Shown here: one piece after another, positions 9,011 to 16,033 of the stretch
Numbering within the stretch: position 1 is the first letter of the stretch
Layout: each line of letters begins with the position of its first letter
Source of the DNA: Clostridiales bacterium
Lineage (GTDB): Bacteria; Bacillota; Clostridia; Lachnospirales; Lachnospiraceae
Assembly: GCA_019423835.1 (NCBI GenBank)
Contig: JAHZAR010000010.1
Coordinates: forward strand, 1 to 44,217
Length of the DNA stretch: 44,217 nt
Reading direction: 5' to 3'
Notes under the pieces: generated by a model
What the model was told of the DNA's origin: nothing
What the model saw: only the letters and a program-made list of their open reading frames with translations
Database searches by the model: none
Program-made: the position numbers and the translations under genes

Positions 9011-9039
9011 ACTATATCAGAAAATCCTTTTTCTGTCAA
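9011..9039 (-). promoter_or_regulatory. Sigma-A promoter of the helicase gene
   Basis: Minus-strand TTGACA (9039-9034), spacer of 17, TATAGT (9016-9011). Transcription should start near 9004. Confidence 0.85.
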
Positions 9040-9042
9040 TCA

Positions 9043-9071
9043 CTGGACGGACACGTTTGCTGTGCTATAAT
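9043..9071 (+). promoter_or_regulatory. Promoter of the secreted Cys/His-rich protein gene
   Basis: Perfect TATAAT at 9066-9071. The -35 region is weak (CTGGAC at 9043-9048, spacer 17). It lies back to back with the helicase promoter: the two -35 boxes are three bases apart. Confidence 0.65.
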
Positions 9072-9125
9072 AACAATATCACCGTTGATTGATTTCCGGG
9101 ATTCTGTTTTCCAAGGAGGTGTTTT

Positions 9126-9452
9126 ATGTTTGCTGGAGCAGTAAAAAAATGTGTGATTTCAGGAGCTTTCTGCCTGCTGGCTGCCGGGGCCTTCGCGGTT
9201 CCCGCCTATGCTCACCATGGCAGAGGCACCGGCTGTGCCGGAGATCAGGGCACAAAATGTCCGGCAGTCTGCAGCTTTGAGGGCTGTGAGGAAACGGGAC
9301 TTCACCGGCACGGTGATTCCGTTTACTGCGGAGGTATCCATGAAAACGGATACTGCGATGGGTCCTGTGACGGTTCAGGAAGCGGTGCATACTGCCGTGC
9401 CGGGCAGGTCAGCCCTGGCGGGAACGGTCATCACAGACATTGCCGAAACTGA
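9126..9452 (+). CDS. Secreted Cys/His-rich small protein
   Basis: Protein of 108 residues with a typical signal peptide: Lys-Lys, a hydrophobic core (VISGAFCLLAAGAFAV) and a predicted cut after PAYA, so the mature form starts with His-His. The mature part of about 79 residues holds nine Cys and eight His, including FEGCEETGLHRHGDSVYCGG and ENGYCDGSC, and ends in GNGHHRHC. It is poor in bulky hydrophobic residues. This looks like a disulfide-stabilised or metal-binding exported protein. I recall similar Cys-x-C/GYCDGSC proteins in Lachnospiraceae without assigned function. Start ATG 9126 has AAGGAGGTG ahead. Its own promoter and a downstream terminator make it a single-gene unit, divergent from the helicase. 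Confidence 0.85.
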   Translation: MFAGAVKKCVISGAFCLLAAGAFAVPAYAHHGRGTGCAGDQGTKCPAVCSFEGCEETGLHRHGDSVYCGGIHENGYCDGSCDGSGSGAYCRAGQVSPGGNGHHRHCRN

Positions 9453-9496
9453 ATTCCCGGCTGCGTTTAGACGTTACGCACCCGGTCTGAACGGCA

Positions 9497-9550
9497 AAAA
9501 GGCAGCCTGCCTTTCCGGCTCTTCTGCTGGGGAGCAGGCTGCTCTTTTTT
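9497..9550. terminator. Bidirectional terminator between the Cys/His-rich gene and brnQ
   Basis: Stem GCAGCCTGC/GCAGGCTGC (9502-9510 with 9534-9542). On the plus strand it is followed by TCTTTTTT, on the minus strand by CTTTTTG. It serves the two convergent genes that end at 9452 and 9571. Confidence 0.85.
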
Positions 9551-9570
9551 CTCTGCACAGCCTTTCATTT

Positions 9571-10878
9571 CTACTCCTTCTGCTGCACATTCCTGTCTGC
9601 CGCCCAGCCTGCGGCCAGCCCTGCAAGTCCCGGCAGGATCCATCCCAGTCCCAGGCTGTAGCCGGGCAGAAGAGCCAGCACATCGTTCACTCCCGGGACA
9701 GCGATCCCTGCACCCCAGACGGCATAAAGTACGCTTACAATTCCCGTAAACAGGACGCCCAGGCGGTACATTCCTCTCGCTGCAGTTTTTATAAAGGAAA
9801 GGAAGATAAGCATGATGGCCACCGGATAGATAGCGTTTAACACCGGGGCGGACAGGGCGAGGATTCGGGTCAGGCCTGCATTGGCTACCACAACGCTCAC
9901 CGCTGCAAAGAGGGAAACCCACATTCTGTATTTCACCGCCGGAATGAGCTGGCAGAAAAACTCGCTGCAGCAGCTCAGAAGACCAACACAGGTATTCAGG
10001 CAGGCGATGAAAAAGATCACGCCCAGGATCACCTCCCCTGCGCTTCCGAACATAGTTCCGGCTGCAAAGGTCAGCACCTTGGCTCCATTGTCAAAGCTCT
10101 GGGCGGCCGGTCCTGCCTTGATGCCGGTGTAGGCAAGGGCGATGTACACAACGGCAAGCAAAATTCCGGCAATCAGCCCGCTCCTGATTGTCGATCTCAT
10201 CACTGCTTTCTCATTTTTGACCCCAATCTCCCTGATATTCAGAGAGATGACAATGCCAAAGTTCAGAGCGGCAATGGTATCCATGGTCTGATATCCCTCC
10301 AGGAATCCCATGACTGGGGCAGTCCCGCTGTAGGCAGCTGCGGGCTCCGGCGCCCTCTGGCCGGCTGCAAAAAGGCTTCCGGCAAACAGAAGGAAAATCA
10401 GGCATAAAAGTGCGGGGCAGAGAATCTTTCCGAGTCTCTGTGTCAGTCTCTCCGGATTGAAGGCCAGAAGCGCGGCTGTCAAAAAGAACACGGCAGAATA
10501 TATCAGCTGCCAGACAGCCGCCCCCTGTCCATTTCCCAGTACAGGGAGCACCGTCATCTCAAATGAGGTGCTGGCTGTCCTGGGAATTGCCAGGCATGGG
10601 CCGATGGACAGATAGATCAGGATGGTAAAAACCCGGGCAAAGGCAGGATGCACTCTCCCTGCCAGTCTGTCAAGGCCTCCTGACCGTGACACGGCAACCA
10701 CTCCCAGCACAGGAAGGCCCACCGCACTTACCAGAAAGCCCAGAAGAGCCGGCCACACGGCAGTTCCCGCCTGAGCTGCCAGAAACGGCGGAAATATCAG
10801 GTTTCCTGCCCCAAAAAACATAGAGAACAGAGTGAGCCCCACGATCAGGAGCTTTCTTCCTCTCAGCGCTTCATTCAT
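9571..10878 (-). CDS. brnQ: Branched-chain amino acid transport system II carrier protein
   Basis: Integral membrane symporter of 435 residues of the LIVCS family, importing leucine, isoleucine or valine with Na+ or H+. The N-terminal signature GLTLFSMFFGAGNLIFPP and the segment GPCLAIPRTASTSFEMT are diagnostic. About twelve hydrophobic helices span the protein, near the usual family length of 430-450. Start ATG 10878 has AGGGGAG six bases ahead. It is a single-gene unit with its own promoter at the end of the upstream glycosyltransferase gene and a strong terminator downstream. No T-box or other amino-acid-sensing leader is visible in the 110-base upstream gap. Confidence 0.93.
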   Translation of the reverse strand: MNEALRGRKLLIVGLTLFSMFFGAGNLIFPPFLAAQAGTAVWPALLGFLVSAVGLPVLGVVAVSRSGGLDRLAGRVHPAFARVFTILIYLSIGPCLAIPRTASTSFEMTVLPVLGNGQGAAVWQLIYSAVFFLTAALLAFNPERLTQRLGKILCPALLCLIFLLFAGSLFAAGQRAPEPAAAYSGTAPVMGFLEGYQTMDTIAALNFGIVISLNIREIGVKNEKAVMRSTIRSGLIAGILLAVVYIALAYTGIKAGPAAQSFDNGAKVLTFAAGTMFGSAGEVILGVIFFIACLNTCVGLLSCCSEFFCQLIPAVKYRMWVSLFAAVSVVVANAGLTRILALSAPVLNAIYPVAIMLIFLSFIKTAARGMYRLGVLFTGIVSVLYAVWGAGIAVPGVNDVLALLPGYSLGLGWILPGLAGLAAGWAADRNVQQKE

Positions 10879-10990
10879 ATCATTCTCCCCTTTTCCTTTG
10901 TTTCAGTCTTCGTTCCTTCTGCTGCCCCGTCCCCTACCGGGCCCGTATTCCCCGGGCTGTATTTCAGGTATCCAGGCGCATATAGTCTAC

Positions 10991-11019
10991 ATTATAGGCG
11001 TACCCTCTTTCCTTTGCAA
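10991..11019 (-). promoter_or_regulatory. Probable brnQ promoter
   Basis: Minus-strand TTGCAA (11019-11014), spacer of 17, perfect TATAAT (10996-10991). The -10 box overlaps the stop codon of the glycosyltransferase gene. The leader to the brnQ ATG is about 105 bases. Confidence 0.55.
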
Positions 11020-12677
11020 GCAGTTTTCTTCTCTCCCATCCATCTGCTCTCCTCCCGGTCACCGAGACGGTCTCTCAGCCATGCAAGCCATCCTCCAAAC
11101 CCGCTCCAGGCATAGGGGAGCAGCATAATGAAATAACAGACCGTATACTGTCCCTTGGCCTCCCAGATCAGGTGGAACAGAAATCCCCCGATAAAAATGA
11201 CGGCAAAGATGAGGCCCTCAAATCTCACTTTGTGCCCCCTAAAGGCCACGAACAGAAGCGCTCCCGCATAGACAAGGCTCTGAAGTGCGTTGCAGAGTTC
11301 CCAGTAAATTTCGTTGGCCCACTGGCCTTCCCTGAACAGTGAGAGGGCAAACGGCTTAAACAGCCAACCAGGCCCCTTCACCTCCTGGATCCAGAGACTC
11401 TGAAAAGTTGGCTCCGCCCAGACAGACTGGATCTTTCTCTGGAAAAATTCAGCCGCATAATCAGGATGTTCCAGAAAATACCGGACTGTCTGCACCAGAT
11501 CCTGCTCCACCGCAGCCTGCGTCATCTCCGGATCCTCGTGGTTGTCGAGATAAATGTATATATTATAATTGTTAAACCATCCGGGAGCGCGGCTGCCCTC
11601 CTGAAGTCCCATCTCCACCCAGGTCAGCTTAGGCGGTCCTCCTTCTGCCGGGTGCCCCGCTGCCGCAGAAAGCCCGAACAGCATCACACTGTGACTGAGA
11701 AGATAGAACGATACTGCCAAAACAGCTCCCAGCAGGGAGACTGTTCTCCGCTGAAATACGGCATCTGCCGCATAAAAGATGACCATAGCCGTCAGCACAA
11801 TCAGGTAATTGGATTTAAGCAGAATGGCTGCCGTGATAGCGATAGCTGACAGGATCAGATTTCTCCTTCCTCCATCGCACAAAAAACGTCTCTGGTACCA
11901 GAGGGCTGCCGCAGCGCAGGCAAAGCCCGGAACGGTACCATAGGCAAACGTAAAATAAAACGAAAACGGGAGAAAGGCAAACAGAAAAAGCGTCAGCCCA
12001 TATCCGCGCCTGAGGGGGAGCACTTCCTTTGACAGCATCCCTGTATAGCACATTCCGGCTGCCAGAAAAGCAACATTTAAAAACTGCCAGAGCAGGGCGG
12101 CGTTCTTCCCTGCTATGAGTGTGAGAAGAGCCGCATAGAGAATCTGACCGTTCTGGTGGGGATGAACGTAGGCATATCCCTCACAGCTGTAGCTGCTGTA
12201 TGTGAAGCCCGTCTGCTTCCACGGTGACATGTCGCCTTCTGTTAACGCCTTTCCCGATTCCATCACCAGCCTCTGATCCGACGCAGGGCCAAAAAGTGTG
12301 CCCATAATCCAGATCAGGTACAGCCCGGAGATAATCAGCATCCAGCGCTTAAACTGAATCCTGTTCAGAGAAGGGCAGACGCGGCTGCCATCTTCCTGCT
12401 TCCCTGTCAGAATCATGCCGGCAGCAGTAATAACCGCAAATACAAACAGATGGAACAGCGGAGAATCCGTATAAAATCTGACTCTCTCTGCCCCGCCGTA
12501 GACGGCTGCACTTCCCGTCACGCTGAAAAAAAGAAGCAGAAGCAGAATCGCCGAAAATATAAAAAGCACTACAATTACCGCTGCAGCCTCCAGGCAGGTC
12601 CTCCCCTTCCGGATACTTTCCGGCTGATTCAGCCTGCGGCTTCCGCTCACGTTTCCTGAAAATCTGCCTTTCTCCAT
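10992..12677 (-). CDS. GT-C fold membrane glycosyltransferase (family 39/PMT-like)
   Basis: Multi-pass membrane protein of 561 residues with ten or more hydrophobic helices. The first outer loop, TLFGPASDQRLVMESGKAL, holds an acidic residue where GT-C enzymes keep a catalytic Asp. The following segment HPHQNGQILYAALLTL resembles the polyprenyl-sugar-dependent family 39 enzymes. Such enzymes move a sugar or phospho-sugar from a lipid carrier onto a protein, teichoic acid or other surface polymer. The extended frame to 12785 has no ribosome site, while ATG 12677 has AGAGGACGAGG ahead. It is the third gene of the unit histidine kinase, regulator, glycosyltransferase, so the system probably controls envelope glycosylation. 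Substrate unknown. Confidence 0.8.
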   Translation of the reverse strand: MEKGRFSGNVSGSRRLNQPESIRKGRTCLEAAAVIVVLFIFSAILLLLLFFSVTGSAAVYGGAERVRFYTDSPLFHLFVFAVITAAGMILTGKQEDGSRVCPSLNRIQFKRWMLIISGLYLIWIMGTLFGPASDQRLVMESGKALTEGDMSPWKQTGFTYSSYSCEGYAYVHPHQNGQILYAALLTLIAGKNAALLWQFLNVAFLAAGMCYTGMLSKEVLPLRRGYGLTLFLFAFLPFSFYFTFAYGTVPGFACAAAALWYQRRFLCDGGRRNLILSAIAITAAILLKSNYLIVLTAMVIFYAADAVFQRRTVSLLGAVLAVSFYLLSHSVMLFGLSAAAGHPAEGGPPKLTWVEMGLQEGSRAPGWFNNYNIYIYLDNHEDPEMTQAAVEQDLVQTVRYFLEHPDYAAEFFQRKIQSVWAEPTFQSLWIQEVKGPGWLFKPFALSLFREGQWANEIYWELCNALQSLVYAGALLFVAFRGHKVRFEGLIFAVIFIGGFLFHLIWEAKGQYTVCYFIMLLPYAWSGFGGWLAWLRDRLGDREESRWMGEKKTACKGKRVRL

Positions 12678-12744
12678 CCTCGTCCTCTGAATCCTCCTTG
12701 TTTCTTTCTTCCGGCTTTCTCCGTTCCCTGCCCTGATACAAAGC

Positions 12745-12777
12745 GGGGACAGGGATAAGTACTTTATCCCTGTCCCC
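12745..12777. repeat. 14-bp inverted repeat between regulator and glycosyltransferase genes
   Basis: Perfect arms at 12745-12758 and 12764-12777 with a 5-base loop. No T-run follows on either strand, so it is not a standard terminator. It could stabilise or process the mRNA, lowering or separating glycosyltransferase output, or be a protein site. Confidence 0.7.
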
Positions 12778-12829
12778 CCATACATTTAAGCTCCGGCTGC
12801 CGGCTTCCTTCCGGACTTTCGGTACCGCC

Positions 12830-13519
12830 CTACATCTTGAAGCGGTAGCCCACTCCCCATATCGTCTCAATATACTGAGGCTTTGCCGTATTGAACTCAA
12901 TCTTCTCCCTGATTTTCTTAATATGCACCGTTACGGTGGCGATATCCCCCAGAGATTCCATGTCCCAGATACGGCTGAACAGCTCTTCCTTTGTAAATAC
13001 ATGGTTCGGATTCTGCGCAAGGAATGTCAGCAGGTCAAATTCCTTTGTGGTAAAATTTTTCTCCTCCCCATTTACATAGACTCTTCTCGCTGTCTTGTCA
13101 ATCTTAAGCCCCCGGATCTCAATAATCTCGTTCTCCGGCATTCCGCTTCCGATCAGCCTCTCATACCGGGCCATATGGGCCTTGACTCTGGCCACCATCT
13201 CGCTTGGGCTGAAGGGCTTTGTAATGTAGTCATCTGCTCCCAGCCCCAGTCCCCGGATCTTGTCAATGTCATCTTTCTTTGCGGAGACCATGATAATAGG
13301 CGTATTTTTCGCCTCCCTGACTTTCCGGCAGATTTCAAACCCATCCACTCCCGGAAGCATCAAGTCCAGAATCAGGAGATCAAAATCCTCCTCCAGCGCT
13401 CTTTTCAGGCCGGTTTCCCCATTGTCTTCGATTTCCACCTCAAAGCCGGAAAGCTCGAGGTAGTCCTTCTCAAGCTCTGCAATGGCTTCCTCATCCTCAA
13501 CAATCAATATTCTGCTCAT
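12830..13519 (-). CDS. OmpR/PhoB-family response regulator (system 3)
   Basis: Regulator of 229 residues. Receiver domain: ILIVEDEE, phospho-acceptor Asp52 in LILDLMLPGVDGF, ITKPF with the conserved Lys. C-terminal winged helix: NHVFTKEELFSRIWDME, TVTVHIKKIREKIEFN. It is most like VanR/PhoP-type regulators. The ATG overlaps the kinase stop in an ATGA arrangement, so translation is coupled. Kinase-before-regulator order is the reverse of systems 1 and 2. Likely target sites are the TTTAGA repeats ahead of its own operon (inference). Confidence 0.93.
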   Translation of the reverse strand: MSRILIVEDEEAIAELEKDYLELSGFEVEIEDNGETGLKRALEEDFDLLILDLMLPGVDGFEICRKVREAKNTPIIMVSAKKDDIDKIRGLGLGADDYITKPFSPSEMVARVKAHMARYERLIGSGMPENEIIEIRGLKIDKTARRVYVNGEEKNFTTKEFDLLTFLAQNPNHVFTKEELFSRIWDMESLGDIATVTVHIKKIREKIEFNTAKPQYIETIWGVGYRFKM

Positions 13520-15006
13520 TCCTGAATAACCTCCTGATATTTTCTAAGCACAAAATGAATCTCCGTGCCAATTCCTTCCTTGCTGGTAGCCCAGATGCGT
13601 CCTCCGTGATCCTCGATAATCTTCTTCACAATAGAGAGGCCGATTCCGCTGCCTCCCTTGGAGGAATTTCTGGAGGAGTCTGTCCGGTAGAACCGGTCGA
13701 AAATGTAGGGCAGATCCTTTGCCGCTATCCCCTTCCCATTATCCTCGATCACAATCTGTACGAAATCGCCGTCATCCTTGATCCTGATATTGATAATGCC
13801 CTTTTTCTTATCGAGATATTTGAGGGAATTTCCGATAATATTGTTGATCACCCGCTTCATCTGCTCCGCATCTGCGATGATCAGCACATCCTCGTCCACA
13901 TAGTTGAAATAGCCGAGCTCAATTCCCCTGGTCTCCATATCCAGGCCAACCTCCTCCACACAGTCCCAGAAATACTCCGCTACATTGATCTTGGAGAAGG
14001 TGTAGGGAATCCTGTTCGTGTCTATTTTCGAGTAGAAGGTCAGCTCGTCAATCAGACGGTCCATGTCGTTTGCCTTGTTGTAGATCGTGCGGATATATTT
14101 GCTCAGCTTTTCAGGAGAGGAGGCCACACCGTCCTGAATCCCTTCCACATATCCCTTGATCGCCGTGATCGGCGTCTTCAGGTCGTGGGAGATATTGCTG
14201 ATCAGCTCCTTGCTCTCCTTGTCATACTGAACCTTCTCCTCCGCCGACTCCTTCAGCCTGAGGCGCATTTCCTCAAAGTCCTGACACAAAAGACCGATCT
14301 CATCGTCATCTCCCACGTCCAGCGTGAAGTCCAGATTTCCGTCCCTTATCTTCTGAGTGGCCTCCCTGAGTCTGTGAAGCGGCGATAAAATCGAGCGGTA
14401 CACCCACATCACCAGGAGCCCGCCTGTCAGACAGATGATAGTGATTCCCGCCAGAAGCATCTCCATAAGCATGGACTTAATCTCCGGCATATACTCCCCA
14501 ACATTAGTGACAATAAATGCGCTTCCCTCGCTTCCGTCGTCAAACCGGAAATCGATCTGCTTTAACAGATGCTGCTCCTCCCCATCCAGGTAGACTCCTC
14601 CCGAGAGTCCGGTTCCCTTATAATCGCCGTAAGCGGGAAGTCCGGTGACCAGATCCTCTCCGTCCGGATCTCCCTCATAGATAATGCTGTCTTCCCTGCG
14701 CACCATGAGAAAGGAATACTTCTCCCCCAGAACCTTGTTCAGTTTATCCAGATATTCCGGTGTCTCCAGCTTCTCCGGCTCCGTCCTCGCCACCTCCCGG
14801 ATTTTTTTCTCCGTGTTTATGGTCAGGCGGTTAAACACCTGCATGGAATTTCCGGACAGCAGATCCACCTGCTCACTCAGGCCATAGGTTTTCTGGAAAG
14901 AACGAATCTGATAATTGCTCAGAGCCGTAATCGCCGCATAGATGAGGAAGATCGGCACCACTGTTATTGTGATAAAGGCAATAGCCAGACGCGTTTTTAT
15001 CTTCAT
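13516..15006 (-). CDS. Membrane sensor histidine kinase (system 3)
   Basis: Sensor kinase of 496 residues. Helix 1 is at about 9-30, an extracytoplasmic sensor region at about 31-180 and helix 2 at about 183-204. A HAMP domain (PLHRLREATQKIRDGNLDF) follows, then phospho-acceptor His274 in NISHDLKTPITAIKGY. The ATPase domain is complete: N box NNIIGNSLKY, G1 DNGKGIAAKD, F box DRFYRTD, G2 GSGIGLSIVK. ATG 15006 has AAAGGAG ahead; the longer frame to 15054 would start inside the leader hairpin and has no site. It is the first gene of the operon kinase, regulator, glycosyltransferase. Confidence 0.92.
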   Translation of the reverse strand: MKIKTRLAIAFITITVVPIFLIYAAITALSNYQIRSFQKTYGLSEQVDLLSGNSMQVFNRLTINTEKKIREVARTEPEKLETPEYLDKLNKVLGEKYSFLMVRREDSIIYEGDPDGEDLVTGLPAYGDYKGTGLSGGVYLDGEEQHLLKQIDFRFDDGSEGSAFIVTNVGEYMPEIKSMLMEMLLAGITIICLTGGLLVMWVYRSILSPLHRLREATQKIRDGNLDFTLDVGDDDEIGLLCQDFEEMRLRLKESAEEKVQYDKESKELISNISHDLKTPITAIKGYVEGIQDGVASSPEKLSKYIRTIYNKANDMDRLIDELTFYSKIDTNRIPYTFSKINVAEYFWDCVEEVGLDMETRGIELGYFNYVDEDVLIIADAEQMKRVINNIIGNSLKYLDKKKGIINIRIKDDGDFVQIVIEDNGKGIAAKDLPYIFDRFYRTDSSRNSSKGGSGIGLSIVKKIIEDHGGRIWATSKEGIGTEIHFVLRKYQEVIQE

Positions 15007-15020
15007 ACTTTCTCCTTTAC

Positions 15021-15068
15021 AAAAATATGAGAAAACCGGATGCCCTTGCTCCACGCGGTTTTCTCATA
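15021..15068 (-). terminator. Terminator hairpin just ahead of the system 3 kinase ribosome site
   Basis: Perfect 13-bp inverted repeat (15026-15038 with 15056-15068), loop of 17. On the minus strand it is followed by TTTTT (15025-15021). The kinase ribosome site begins only a few bases later, so any promoter for the operon must lie upstream of the hairpin. It either ends the AraC-type transcript with leakage, or attenuates the kinase operon. Confidence 0.7.
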
Positions 15069-15130
15069 CTCTTTTAAGCTCTTTTAAGTATACCATATTT
15101 TAAGAATTCCGTTTCTAAAAGTTATCTAAA
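15069..15130 (-). promoter_or_regulatory. Promoter of the system 3 operon with TTTAGA direct repeats
   Basis: Minus-strand -10 TATACT (15092-15087) with a poor -35 (GAAACG, 15115-15110). Two TTTAGA copies, 15130-15125 and 15119-15114, are spaced exactly 11 bases; the nearer one overlaps the -35. PhoB/OmpR-type regulators bind direct repeats of this spacing on weak -35 promoters. A perfect tandem 10-bp repeat (CTTAAAAGAG twice, 15088-15069) covers the start-site region. Direct autoregulation by the system 3 regulator is an inference. Confidence 0.6.
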
Positions 15131-15165
15131 CTTTTCCTCGAGCAGATGCCTCTCCTCAGCGCCCT

Positions 15166-15588
15166 TCACTTGTTCTCATCCAGGAGCCCCTTCATTACCC
15201 TGTTTCTGTACTCCCCCGCTGATATGCCAATCTGACGTTTGAAGACATGGCAGAAATGGGCGCTGTCCGAAAAGCCCACCTCCACGGCAATATCTCCCAC
15301 ACGCCGCTTGGGATCTCTGAGGAGCTTTCTCGCCTCCTCAATTCTCACCTGATTCAGGAGCTCCGAAAAGCTGTTTCCCGTATACCGGTTAAGCAGCTTG
15401 CTCAAATGCCACTGGCTCACAAAGATCTGTTCCGCCACCTCCGCCAGAGTCAGGCGCTTTCTGTAGTTCTCCTGAATATATTTCACCGCTTTCCTGACAA
15501 TATAGGTGCCCGCAGAATTTTTTCTGCCTGTTCCGGACGTTACTGCTTCCTCCGGGGCCGGAATCCCGCCGATTGTTTTCTCAATCAT
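15166..15588 (-). CDS. Short AraC/XylS-type regulator (HTH domain only)
   Basis: Protein of 140 residues, almost entirely an AraC-type double helix-turn-helix: LTLAEVAEQIFVSQWHLSKLLNRYTGNSFSELL, then VGDIAVEVGFSDSAHFCHVFKRQIGISAGEYR. About 30 leading residues precede it. No ligand-binding or receiver domain is present, and a stop codon lies just upstream in frame, so this is the full frame. The ribosome site is weak (GCGGGG). It resembles the C-terminal output domain of YesN-type regulators and may be a natural one-domain regulator or a remnant; the intact frame and a plausible promoter argue for a working gene. Targets unknown; the neighbouring two-component system 3 operon is one possibility. 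Confidence 0.85.
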   Translation of the reverse strand: MIEKTIGGIPAPEEAVTSGTGRKNSAGTYIVRKAVKYIQENYRKRLTLAEVAEQIFVSQWHLSKLLNRYTGNSFSELLNQVRIEEARKLLRDPKRRVGDIAVEVGFSDSAHFCHVFKRQIGISAGEYRNRVMKGLLDENK

Positions 15589-15656
15589 CTGAAAACCCCG
15601 CTTTCATCTTTCGCAAAAAGTCCTTCTTCCGTCTATCCTCTGCTGCCTATATAAAA

Positions 15657-15685
15657 ATCATATACCTTTCCCGCTCAAAATTCAA
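15657..15685 (-). promoter_or_regulatory. Probable promoter of the AraC-type gene
   Basis: Minus-strand TTGAAT (15685-15680), spacer of 17, TATGAT (15662-15657). The leader to the ATG is about 60 bases. Confidence 0.5.
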
Positions 15686-15915
15686 GATATTATCAAAATT
15701 TTTAGAAAATAATTGGTTTAATTTTATATCTAAAATAACAAATCAGAAAATTATGAAAAATTCAGCCGCAGTATCTGCCTGTCAGGAATGGCGCTTTGTT
15801 TTGCCGTTCTTCTGTCGAAATATTCTGAAATATGAGAAAGTGTGCGCGGAGCGTATGCGCTCCGCAGGAACCGATATTCTTCTGCTTTAACGCGGAAAGG
15901 TCTTTCCCATAAGGT
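15686..15915. other. Gene-free spacer between the AraC-type gene and metK terminator
   Basis: The first 80 bases are very AT-rich. A perfect GCGGAGCG/CGCTCCGC palindrome with a 4-base loop lies at 15846-15865, without a T-tract. No convincing gene or RNA was recognised. Frames on both strands here lack ribosome sites. Confidence 0.5.
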
Positions 15916-15974
15916 AAAAAAGACGGCAGTCCGTCCGGTCGGGAGGAAATCCTCTCTGATTCCAGACGGCTGCC
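15916..15974 (-). terminator. metK terminator
   Basis: Stem of about 13 bp with one bulge (15962-15974 with 15925-15938). On the minus strand it is followed by GTCTTTTTT. It lies 60 bases past the metK stop. Confidence 0.8.
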
Positions 15975-16033
15975 GCCAAAGTCTGTCCATGGCATTTCCG
16001 GTCATCTTTCATGCGGACAGAGGGAGCTGCCTG

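Noticed and set aside
9208..9840. Plus-strand frame of 210 codons overlapping the Cys/His-rich gene and brnQ
   Set aside because: It lacks a ribosome site, runs through a terminator and overlaps two well supported genes.
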